A stretch of 64,000 nucleotides of DNA, from the NCBI RefSeq assembly GCF_900105055.1, contig NZ_FNTA01000004.1:2945501-3009500 (forward strand), written 5' to 3'. Shown piece by piece: positions 57,491 to 64,000 of this stretch (the stretch's first letter is position 1; every line of letters begins with the position of its first letter). This stretch comes from Amycolatopsis lurida. Its GTDB lineage: Bacteria > Actinomycetota > Actinomycetes > Mycobacteriales > Pseudonocardiaceae. A program made the translations under genes and the position numbers. The notes below the pieces were generated by a model. That model saw only the letters and a list, made by a program, of their open reading frames with translations, was not told the DNA's origin and searched no databases.

Positions 57491-57916
57491 TCAGGCGTCC
57501 TGGAGCTGCTTCGCCTCACGCTTGCGCCCGAAGAGCGCGTGGTCGAGCGACAGCTTGCCGGCGTTGAAGCCGAGCGCGAGCCCGGCGACCGCCAGGACGA
57601 GGACGAGTTCGTAACCGCCCTGGCCGGTGAGGCCGTTGTCGAGGTGCACCGAGAGCAGAGCACCGACGGAGACCACGACGAAGCCGAGGCCCACCAGCGG
57701 CGTCAGGAAACCGACGATGAACAAGATCGCACCCACGATCTCCACCGCGATCGCGAAGATCGCCGCGAGCGTCGGCAGCGGGATTCCGGCCTGCTCGAAG
57801 AACTTCGCGGTGCCGTCGATCCCGTTTTCCCACTTCTGCAGGCCGTGTGCGAGGAAGACCACACCGACACCGATCCGGCCGAGCAGGAGGGCGACATCCT
57901 TGAAACGAGCGAACAT
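57491..57916 (-). CDS. DoxX-family membrane protein
   Basis: 141 aa, four hydrophobic segments. Signature GRIGVGVVFLAHGLQKWENGIDGTAKFFEQAGIPLP, then AIFAIAVEIVGAILFIVGFLTPLVGLGFVVV, the typical DoxX layout. In mycobacteria a DoxX protein takes part in thiol and oxidant resistance; here there is no such neighbour. ATG 57916. Monocistronic, convergent with TIGR03089 and divergent from the next gene. Confidence 0.88.
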   Translation of the reverse strand: MFARFKDVALLLGRIGVGVVFLAHGLQKWENGIDGTAKFFEQAGIPLPTLAAIFAIAVEIVGAILFIVGFLTPLVGLGFVVVSVGALLSVHLDNGLTGQGGYELVLVLAVAGLALGFNAGKLSLDHALFGRKREAKQLQDA

Positions 57917-58001
57917 CGGGTATCAGCTTTCTGGTCGGTGAATATTCAACTTACCCGGATCACGGTAGGGCACCGGACGGCTCCAATGGCACCTCCGGAG
58001 C

Positions 58002-58502
58002 GTGATCGACAGGTACCCGACAGGAAGCCTGTACGGCAGACTCGCGTCCGTGACGGACGAACGGCTGACCGGCCTGTGGTCGGATGAAATCCTGCATCCG
58101 GGCAGCACCGAGACCGTCGACCTGGTGTTCCGCCGCGGCGGCTCCGGATGGCTGTACTGGTCGAGCTGGAGCACTGAGTTCGCGGTGTCCCGCTTCACCT
58201 GGGCGACCCCGGGCGAACTGGTCTTGAAATTCCATCGCACCCTCGAGGGCACGTGGTCGATCGACAACGGTGTCACCCGGCACGACGTCGAATCCGACGA
58301 GCAGGAAGAGTCTGTGGTCGAGGTCGGCTACGAGATCGCACCCGGCGAAGACCCGTACGGCACCCCGGTGACCCTGCTCTCGCTGGACCGTCCGCTGACC
58401 GAGCACCTGGCGGGTTCACGGTTCGCGTGGGTCGAGAAACCGGTGTCGCTCAGCGACCCGTCCGCCGGTGCTCCGCGGCCAGACCCGTCCAGCCCCCGCT
58501 GA
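58002..58502 (+). CDS. Hypothetical protein with beta-rich sequence
   Basis: 166 aa from GTG 58002; a GTG at 58050 (TDERLTGLWSDE) is an equally good start. The middle is rich in Trp and beta-type sequence (DLVFRRGGSGWLYWSSWSTEFAVSRFTWATPGELVLKFHRTLEGTWSIDNGV). No domain, signal or membrane segment recognised; the last 20 residues are Pro/Ser-rich and overlap the convergent gene by 53 bases, so the true end of conserved sequence is probably about residue 148. Confidence 0.6.
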   Translation: MIDRYPTGSLYGRLASVTDERLTGLWSDEILHPGSTETVDLVFRRGGSGWLYWSSWSTEFAVSRFTWATPGELVLKFHRTLEGTWSIDNGVTRHDVESDEQEESVVEVGYEIAPGEDPYGTPVTLLSLDRPLTEHLAGSRFAWVEKPVSLSDPSAGAPRPDPSSPR

Positions 58503-58878
58503 CGGCCAGCACCTCGAGCACCCGCTCGGCCTGCTCCGCGAACCCGGCCAGATCGGCATGCAGCAACGCTATGCGCTCGGCGTCGAGCGGGACCTCGTCG
58601 TCGGCCCACAGCTCGATCACCGTGCTGACGGTCCACACGAGGAACTGGATGATCCGGATGAACCCCTCCGACGGCTCGTCGACGGCCTCGCGGTAGCCCG
58701 TCTCGATCTCGTCGCAAGCCGCGACCAGCTCACGCAGCGGCTTGACGACGTCGGCCGCCGTCCCGTCCCACGCGGCCGTCGGCCACATGCGATCCCCGAG
58801 TTCGAGCCACAACCGCCAGCCGGCGATCAGCTCGGCCTCGTCGTGCGGTGTCCACGACACCGGTGCGAACCAGAACAT
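58450..58878 (-). CDS. Hypothetical all-helical protein
   Basis: 142 aa from ATG 58878 (FWFAPVSWTPHDEAELIAGWRLWLELGDRMW). A longer in-frame start at 58905 exists; neither has a strong ribosome site. Predicted helices throughout (LRELVAACDEIETGYREAVDEP, LLHADLAGFAEQAERVLEVLAVSGGW). No family recognised. It overlaps the convergent gene at 58450-58502. Confidence 0.55.
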   Translation of the reverse strand: MFWFAPVSWTPHDEAELIAGWRLWLELGDRMWPTAAWDGTAADVVKPLRELVAACDEIETGYREAVDEPSEGFIRIIQFLVWTVSTVIELWADDEVPLDAERIALLHADLAGFAEQAERVLEVLAVSGGWTGLAAEHRRTGR

Positions 58879-58984
58879 CTTTCGAGAGTGACACCGGCGG
58901 TCCATGATCGCCGCACTTCCGTGAAGCATCTCACCGAAGGGCCATCTCACCTGCGCATTTCGTCACCTGAATGCGAGCCCTTGA

Positions 58985-59030
58985 AATACATGAAGGCCCC
59001 CTTCCTTGCGTCAGGGGGCCTTCATGTATT
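58985..59030. terminator. Hairpin downstream of the acyl-CoA dehydrogenase gene (class A)
   Basis: AATACATGAAGGCCCCCT (58985-59002) and its exact complement (59013-59030), 10-base loop. It lies 7 bases after the dehydrogenase stop on the minus strand. Confidence 0.85.
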
Positions 59031-59037
59031 CGAGACG

Positions 59038-60210
59038 TCAGCCCTTGAGCAGGGCGCGCGCCATGACCATGCGCTGGATCTGGTTAGTGCCTTCGTAGAT
59101 CTGGGTGATCTTCGCGTCGCGCATCATGCGCTCCACCGGGAAGTCGCGCGTGTAGCCCGCGCCACCGAAGAGCTGCACGGCGTCCGTCGTCACCGACATC
59201 GCGATGTCCGACGCGTACGCCTTCGCGGCCGCGGCCATGTAGCCGCCGCGCTTGTCGCCGCGCTCGGTCGCCGCGGCGGAGGCGTAGACGAGGTTCCGGG
59301 CGGCTTCGATCTTGATGCCCATGTCGGCCAGCATGAACTGGACGCCCTGGAACTCCGAGATCGACTTGCCGAACTGCTTGCGCTCCTTGACGTACGCGAT
59401 CGACGCGTCGAGCGCGCCCTGCGCGATGCCCAGTGCCTGCGCGCCGATGGTCGGGCGGGTGTGGTCGAGGGTGCGCAGCGCGGTCTTCAGACCGGTGCCG
59501 GGCTCGCCGATGATGCGGTCGGCCGGGATGGTGCAGTTCTCGAAGTGGATCTCGCGGGTCGGCGAGCCCTTGATGCCGAGCTTCCGCTCCTTCGATCCGA
59601 CGGTGAAGCCGGGGTCGTCCTTGTGCACGACGAACGCGGAGATGCCGTTGGCCTTCTTCTCGGCGTTGGGGTCGGTCACCGCCATCACGGTGTACCAGGA
59701 CGATTCACCCGCGTTGGTGATCCAGCACTTGGTGCCGTTCAGCACCCAGTGGTCACCGTCGAGCTTCGCGCGGGTGCGCATCGAGGCGGTGTCCGAGCCG
59801 GCTTCGCGCTCCGAAAGCGCGTACGACGCCGAGGCTTCACCGGAGGCGATCGACGGCAGCACCAGCTTCTTGAGGTCTTCCGACGCCGAAAGAATGATCG
59901 GCACCGTGCCCAGCTTGTTCACCGCCGGGATCAACGACGCCGACGCGTCGACCCGCGCGACCTCCTCGATCACGATGCAGGCGGCGATGGCGTCCGCGCC
60001 CTGGCCGTCGTAGGCCTCGTCGATGTGGACGGCGTTGAAACCCGACTTGACCAGCGCGTTGTACGCCTCGATCGGGTAACGCTCGTCCTCGTCGACCTCG
60101 GCAGCGTAGGGCTCGATCTCCTTCTCGGCGAGGGCACGCACCGCGGCCCGCAGCTCCTCGTGCTCTTCGGCAAGCTGGTACAGACCCGGGCCGTCAGACA
60201 CCTTCGTCAC
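59038..60210 (-). CDS. fadE25: Acyl-CoA dehydrogenase, FadE25-like
   Basis: 390 aa. FAD-dependent alpha,beta-oxidation of acyl-CoA. Landmarks: YALSEREAGSDTASMRTRA (FAD/substrate site), WITNAGESSWYTVMAV, RKQFGKSISEFQGVQFMLADMG, VQLFGGAGYTRDFPVERMMRDAKITQIYEGTNQIQR; the Glu in QIYEGT is the catalytic base. From memory it matches FadE25 (Rv3274c), which lies at the end of the same conserved block. GTG start at 60210 after aagagg. Divergent from the acyl-CoA ligase gene. Confidence 0.92.
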   Translation of the reverse strand: MTKVSDGPGLYQLAEEHEELRAAVRALAEKEIEPYAAEVDEDERYPIEAYNALVKSGFNAVHIDEAYDGQGADAIAACIVIEEVARVDASASLIPAVNKLGTVPIILSASEDLKKLVLPSIASGEASASYALSEREAGSDTASMRTRAKLDGDHWVLNGTKCWITNAGESSWYTVMAVTDPNAEKKANGISAFVVHKDDPGFTVGSKERKLGIKGSPTREIHFENCTIPADRIIGEPGTGLKTALRTLDHTRPTIGAQALGIAQGALDASIAYVKERKQFGKSISEFQGVQFMLADMGIKIEAARNLVYASAAATERGDKRGGYMAAAAKAYASDIAMSVTTDAVQLFGGAGYTRDFPVERMMRDAKITQIYEGTNQIQRMVMARALLKG

Positions 60211-60245
60211 CTCTTCTAACCGCGTTTGGGAGTTTGACCGATGTT

Positions 60246-60280
60246 AGCGCTCGTTCACATCGTGCGACATCGCGAGCGCT
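60246..60280. promoter_or_regulatory. Inverted repeat in the fadE25-ligase divergent promoter
   Basis: AGCGCTCG (60246-60253) and CGAGCGCT (60273-60280) are perfect arms 19 bases apart, in the 105-base gap between two divergent acyl-CoA genes. A TTGACC element (60288-60293) follows on the ligase side. The half-site resembles the CGAGCGCTCG-type cores of TetR regulators of fatty-acid genes, so shared control is plausible. Confidence 0.45.
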
Positions 60281-60315
60281 TGTGTCTTTGACCGCAAAGT
60301 CCGTACGTTCGAGTG

Positions 60316-61965
60316 ATGGAGCTCACCCCGTTCCCCCGGTCGCTCGACTATCCCGAGGTCCCGGTCGGCTCGGTGCTCGCGGGCGCCGCTACCCGCTGGG
60401 GCGCCCGCACGGCCTTCGCCCACGGAGACCAGAGCCTCACCTTCGCCGAGACGTACAGCGCGGCCTGCCGCTTCGCGAACGCCCTGCGCGCCGAGGGCGT
60501 CGGGCGGGGCGACGTCGTCGCGCTCCACTTACCGAACTGCCTGGCGTACCCGGTCGCGTACTACGGGACGCTGCTCGCCGGGGCCACCTTCAGCCCGGCG
60601 AATCCGCTGCTCCCGCCCGACGACCTCGCCTTCCAGCTGGCCGACGCCGGGGCGGTCGCCGCCATCACCGTCGGCCCCGTCGCCCGTGTCCTCGCTTCGG
60701 TCCGTGACCGGACATCGGTCCGGCTGAGCATCGTCGTCCACCCGCCCGAGGCCTTGGCACAGGGCGAGGTCGAGTTCACCGAGTTCTACTCCGCTCACTC
60801 GGACGAGCGGCCGGACGTCGAGATCGACATCTACCGCGATCTCGCCCATCTGGCGTACACCGGCGGCACCACCGGACGCTCGAAGGGCGTGTGCCTGCCG
60901 CACCGGAACGTCGTGGTCAACAGCCTCCAGAGTTCCTGCTGGCGGCTGGGCGCGGTCCCTGCTGTCGACGCTTCAGGCGAGGTGATCGTCGAGCAGCTCG
61001 GCGGTCCGGAGGAATGGCCGTCCCGGATCGGCACCGGCGTCGCCCTCAACCTGACTCCGTGGTTCCACGCCATGGGCACCATCGCCGCGCTCAACGTCCC
61101 GCTGCTCGACGGCGGCACCGTCGTCCTGCACGACCGCTTCGACCCGGCCGCGTACGTGGCCGACGCCGAACTGCTGCGGGTCACCACGATCGGCGGGGCG
61201 CCGGCGTTGTTCGCCGCCTTGCTCGCCTGCCCCGAGTTTCACACAGCCGACCTGTCTTCGGTACTGACCATCGGGTCCGGCGCGGCGCCGATGAACCACG
61301 AGATGATCCGCGCCCTGCAGAAACGCTTCCCCGGAGTGATCATCACCGAGGGATACGGGCTCACCGAGGTCACCATGGGCGCCGTCATCGCGCCGTCGTA
61401 TCGCTCCGCCACCCGGAAGGTGGGCTCGGTCGGCCTCCCGCTGCCCGACACCGAGATCAAGATCGTCCCGGCCGAAGGCGGCGAAGATCCTTTGCCCGCC
61501 GGGGAAAGCGGCGAGGTATGCCTGCGCGGCCCCCAGGTGATGACCGGCTATCGCAACCGCCCGGACGAGAACGCGGCCGTGCTCGTCGACGGCTGGCTGC
61601 ACACCGGCGACATCGGCATCCTCGACGAGGACGACTACTTGTCCATTGTGGACCGCAAGAAGGACATGCTGCTGTACAAGGGATACAACGTCTTCCCGCG
61701 CGAACTCGAAGAGCTGCTGATCACCCTGCCCGGCGTCGCCGCGGCGGCCGTCGTCGGCAAACCGGACACCGAGGTCGGCGAGCTACCGGTCGCGTTCGTG
61801 GTGCGCAGCGACGAGAACGTCACCGCCGAGCAACTCCTGGAGGCCGTCGGCGCCCGCGTTCTGCCGTATAAGCGGCTGCGGGCGATCCACTTCGTCGACC
61901 AGATCCCGGTCTCGGCGGCCGGGAAAGTGCTCAAACGGGAGCTGCGGAAGCAACTCGCCGACTGA
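60316..61965 (+). CDS. AMP-forming acyl-CoA ligase
   Basis: 549 aa from ATG 60316 (the GTG at 60313 directly before it is also in frame). ANL-superfamily: P-loop YTGGTTGRSKG, GYGLTEVTMG, DGWLHTGDIG, VDRKKDMLLYKGYNVFPRELEE, and the catalytic Lys in SAAGKVLKREL. It activates a fatty or other carboxylic acid to the CoA thioester. Pairing with the divergent FadE25 suggests a fatty-acid degradation role. A long hairpin follows. Confidence 0.9.
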   Translation: MELTPFPRSLDYPEVPVGSVLAGAATRWGARTAFAHGDQSLTFAETYSAACRFANALRAEGVGRGDVVALHLPNCLAYPVAYYGTLLAGATFSPANPLLPPDDLAFQLADAGAVAAITVGPVARVLASVRDRTSVRLSIVVHPPEALAQGEVEFTEFYSAHSDERPDVEIDIYRDLAHLAYTGGTTGRSKGVCLPHRNVVVNSLQSSCWRLGAVPAVDASGEVIVEQLGGPEEWPSRIGTGVALNLTPWFHAMGTIAALNVPLLDGGTVVLHDRFDPAAYVADAELLRVTTIGGAPALFAALLACPEFHTADLSSVLTIGSGAAPMNHEMIRALQKRFPGVIITEGYGLTEVTMGAVIAPSYRSATRKVGSVGLPLPDTEIKIVPAEGGEDPLPAGESGEVCLRGPQVMTGYRNRPDENAAVLVDGWLHTGDIGILDEDDYLSIVDRKKDMLLYKGYNVFPRELEELLITLPGVAAAAVVGKPDTEVGELPVAFVVRSDENVTAEQLLEAVGARVLPYKRLRAIHFVDQIPVSAAGKVLKRELRKQLAD

Positions 61966-61971
61966 TCCTCC

Positions 61972-62035
61972 CGCATTTCGTCCTCTGGATGCGGTGGTTC
62001 GATGGCGAACTACCGCATCCAGGGGACGAAATGCG
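61972..62035. terminator. Nested hairpin between ligase and DUF3558 genes (class C)
   Basis: Outer arms 61972-61995 and 62012-62035 pair over 24 bp with one mismatch (core CGCATTTCGTC); the loop holds a second stem GTTCG/CGAAC (61997-62010). It lies between convergent stops, 6 bases after one and 2 bases before the other. Confidence 0.85.
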
Positions 62036-62037
62036 TA

Positions 62038-62664
62038 TCAGCGGCCGCGAAGGTTGCCGATCACCAGTTCCGCGGCCTTGAGCGCCGCCGCGCACCGATC
62101 ATCGCCCCAGTACTCGGACTTGCCGTCGCTGACCTGGGAGTACCGGAACTCCAGCAGTTCGGTGTCCGTGGCCCCGACCTCGACTGTGCAAGCCTCGAGC
62201 GTCGAGCCGTTGTACTCGAAGACCGCCGGGTTCTCGACCTGTTCGACCGCGGGAAGACCGCTGATCGACAACTCACGCCACCGCGAGAACTTCGACGGAT
62301 CTCGCTTGTGCTGGTCCACCCGCTCCTCAAGACTGCCAGTGGCTGCCCGGGGGATCCCAACTGTCAACGAGCCCGCGCGGAACTGGTCCCACTTGCAGGC
62401 GCGGTCGTATCCGACGGAGTACCGCTCCGCTTTCACCTTGTCCGGCGGATCTGCGATCAGCGCGGCGACCTCCGGCTGATCGAGAACGCCACAAGGGTTC
62501 GCCCTGAAGAAATCCAAGGGCAGTGGGTTCCGCACTGGCGCGACGGGGATCGCAGGACCCGTCCGCGCCGGCACCGGCCGCTCGTCGAGCACCTTCCCGC
62601 TTCCACAACCCGCAAGGAGTGCCGCCGACAAGGTGAGCACACCGGCAAGTCCTACAGCGCGCAC
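62038..62664 (-). CDS. DUF3558 lipoprotein
   Basis: 208 aa from GTG 62664, chosen for the strong aggggaa site at 62671-62676; in-frame starts further upstream overlap the next gene. Lipoprotein signal with hydrophobic AVGLAGVLTLSAALLAG and lipobox Cys (LAGC). The mature part has the DUF3558 features NPCGVLDQPEVAALI and ACKWDQ with conserved Cys pairs. The function is unknown; such lipoproteins are frequent next to type VII secretion-like genes in this order. Last gene of the cassette. Confidence 0.8.
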   Translation of the reverse strand: MRAVGLAGVLTLSAALLAGCGSGKVLDERPVPARTGPAIPVAPVRNPLPLDFFRANPCGVLDQPEVAALIADPPDKVKAERYSVGYDRACKWDQFRAGSLTVGIPRAATGSLEERVDQHKRDPSKFSRWRELSISGLPAVEQVENPAVFEYNGSTLEACTVEVGATDTELLEFRYSQVSDGKSEYWGDDRCAAALKAAELVIGNLRGR

Positions 62665-62674
62665 GACGCTTCCC

Positions 62675-63388
62675 CTATTCCGGTACGGCATCGGGTTCGA
62701 TCTTCCACTGCTTCTGATTGTCCATTCCGGTGTTCGTGGGCAGATCAGGAAGCTCGACAAAATTCGTACCGAGCTGCTCGAAGCCAACCGCAGCACCGAC
62801 GAACCCGCTCATCTGCTTCGCGGCATCCCCGATCAACTTCACAAAGGATTCAACCAGTGTCCCTAATGCCTCAACGATAGTGTCGATCACATCAGACCAC
62901 ATTATCGCGTTCAAACCCGGCACAACGGTAGCCGCCGCCGCGATCAATGCCTTCACGTCAATGGCCGCGAGCCGCCCGGCACAAACACCCAGGAATTCAA
63001 TGGCCGCAGCGTACGTGTCGACCACTATCTGCCTTACTTCCACCAGGAAGCCCGACACACTGGCAACCGCCTCTTGCTCCTTCTCCAGAGCATTGGTCAC
63101 GTTTGACGCGTATGCAGTGAACTGGTCAGCGGCCCGCCCGGACCAGGTTCCCGCCAGGGACTGCACAGCGGCGCCCATGTCGCCATGAGCTTCACGCATA
63201 GCATTGTTCTTGGCAAACCGGAAGGCCATCTCATCTATCCGAGCAGGATTTCCGAGAAGCCTGTCGCGAACGTCGTCGAGCAGCTGAAGGATGTCAGGAC
63301 GGCCGATAAAGGGAAGATTCGCGAATTCGCGAATCTTCGCATCCGCCCCCTGTGGATACTCCGGCGGAGCGGAAATCCCAGAAGACAC
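62675..63388 (-). CDS. WXG100-superfamily-like protein, long form
   Basis: 237 aa from GTG 63388 (aggga upstream). Residues about 60-115 contain the WxG turn, GTWSGRAADQFTAYASNVTNALEKEQEAVASVSGF, typical of the ESAT-6-like hairpin. The C-terminal 120 residues are mostly hydrophobic or amphipathic helices (LIAAAATVVPGLNAIMWSDVIDTIVEAL), too long for a simple WXG100 protein. It is probably a type VII secretion substrate or an associated protein. The gene is visibly richer in A+T than the rest of the window. Confidence 0.7.
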   Translation of the reverse strand: MSSGISAPPEYPQGADAKIREFANLPFIGRPDILQLLDDVRDRLLGNPARIDEMAFRFAKNNAMREAHGDMGAAVQSLAGTWSGRAADQFTAYASNVTNALEKEQEAVASVSGFLVEVRQIVVDTYAAAIEFLGVCAGRLAAIDVKALIAAAATVVPGLNAIMWSDVIDTIVEALGTLVESFVKLIGDAAKQMSGFVGAAVGFEQLGTNFVELPDLPTNTGMDNQKQWKIEPDAVPE

Positions 63389-63390
63389 CT

Positions 63391-63744
63391 TTACTTCCCT
63401 CCCTTTTCAAGATCACGCAAACGCTTGAAATACTCGTCATCCTGAGCATCGTAGTAATCGGCCGCCTTGTCCATAGCCTCACCGAGCGCCAGAAGCCGGT
63501 CGAAATTTCTCTTGCTTTTATCCTGCATTTCCGTGATCATCTTGGCGAAGGAGCGAGCAATGCCCACCCGATCACCCAGCATTCCGACGTCGTGCGAACC
63601 GAGACTCAAGTCGCTCAAGTCGTGATCGGCGAAGTCACGCAGGATCCCGCCTGCGTGATAAATCTCCTCGGTCGCTTTACGCAGTGCCTCCGGGTAGACC
63701 TCGTAGCCTGAGCCATTAGATCCGAGCGGATCGGAGAGGGTCAA
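63391..63744 (-). CDS. EspC-like or WXG100-like secretion partner
   Basis: 117 aa from TTG 63744, which overlaps the upstream stop (TTGA, 63741-63744). Two long helices with a central DVGMLGDRVGIARSFAKMI turn; it ends DDEYFKRLRDLEKGGK. The size and helix pair are those of ESX partner proteins, although no W-x-G is present; the YxxxE-like tail YYDAQDDE could be a secretion signal. Next to the long WXG-like gene (2-base gap), so the two may form a heterodimer. Low confidence on exact family. Confidence 0.65.
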   Translation of the reverse strand: MTLSDPLGSNGSGYEVYPEALRKATEEIYHAGGILRDFADHDLSDLSLGSHDVGMLGDRVGIARSFAKMITEMQDKSKRNFDRLLALGEAMDKAADYYDAQDDEYFKRLRDLEKGGK

Positions 63745-64000
63745 CTCTCTCGCCTCCCCGATGCCTCCGTGATCATGGCGTCCCGTCTGGTTGAGGCCGC
63801 ACTCTCCGCATCACGGATTGCCTGAAGGACGTGACCGGCCAGACTGGCGCCCGTCTGCGTCCTCATTGCGTCCCGATCCAGCTCGATCGACACCAAGGAG
63901 CCCGAACCCGCCACGGTGACCGTCCCCAACCCGGCACCGATATTCCTGACCAACGGCAATTTGCGACCGTTCTCAGCGGCTCGTTCTATGGCGGCGACGC
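63741..64000 (-). CDS. YbaB/EbfC-family nucleoid-associated-like protein, C-terminal part
   Basis: The frame is open to the right edge; 85 codons to the stop are visible. The sequence ...VAAIERAAENGRKLPLVRNIGAGLGTVTVAGSGSLVSIELDRDAM...ASLAGHVLQAIRDAESAAS fits the YbaB fold (G-x-G-x-V-T-V-x-x-S-G-x-L followed by an acidic strand and a helix). YbaB proteins bind DNA as dimers; in actinobacteria YbaB-like genes often open ESX-linked operons. The N-terminus lies outside the window. Confidence 0.7.
   Translation of the reverse strand, partial: VAAIERAAENGRKLPLVRNIGAGLGTVTVAGSGSLVSIELDRDAMRTQTGASLAGHVLQAIRDAESAASTRRDAMITEASGRRES

Overview
The window is high-GC actinomycete chromosome with dense coding on both strands, many GTG and TTG starts, and frequent 4-bp start/stop overlaps. 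Gene content points to a mycolata-related Pseudonocardiaceae genome, most likely Amycolatopsis or a close relative. The indicators are F420 biosynthesis (fbiA, fbiB), an arabinogalactan-linker rhamnosyltransferase (wbbL), rmlB and rmlD, glucosyl-3-phosphoglycerate synthase, DUF3117, TIGR03089 and DUF3558 proteins, and type VII secretion-like small proteins. The genus is an inference; no 16S rRNA or tRNA gene was seen.

Layout. 0-6 kb: start of a leucyl aminopeptidase (runs off the left edge), DUF3117, a PaaG-like hydratase/isomerase, then a fully coupled seven-gene minus-strand operon: PadR regulator, three tandem membrane paralogues, a DivIVA-like protein, an SRPBCC protein and the DNA glycosylase Tag. 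6-12 kb: cydABDC, encoding a bd-type oxidase with an unusually short CydA. 12-15 kb: gpgS, an acyltransferase and two LOG-family proteins. 15-25 kb: a secreted-hydrolase block (GH9, M4 protease, M28 aminopeptidase, GH18 chitinase, DUF3152 protein) with two XRE-TPR regulators, one coupled to an APH-like kinase. 27-34 kb: lysine/diaminopimelate genes dapE, dapD and dapC plus a ferredoxin, interleaved with a CHAD protein and a TetR/flavin-monooxygenase pair. 34-42 kb: GNAT-fbiA-fbiB-NUDIX, then a run of small single-span proline-rich membrane proteins around a GntR regulator, an AlkA-like glycosylase and a nucleotidyltransferase. 43-57 kb: cell-envelope glycan block with wbbL, five other glycosyltransferases, rmlD, rmlB, two LCP ligases and TIGR03089. 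57-62 kb: DoxX, acyl-CoA dehydrogenase and acyl-CoA ligase. 62-64 kb: a minus-strand cassette of YbaB-like, EspC-like, WXG-like and DUF3558 genes that runs off the right edge.

The order of dapE/dapD/gpgS/tag/DUF3117, of fdxA-dapC, and of fbiA-fbiB-wbbL-rmlD-LCP-TIGR03089-fadE25 resembles, from memory, blocks in the Mycobacterium tuberculosis genome, with insertions here.

The most striking non-coding signal is a set of long, near-perfect intergenic palindromes of several sequence classes. Most lie between convergent genes, and some include the stop codons of both neighbours. No insertion sequence, prophage or CRISPR array was found.
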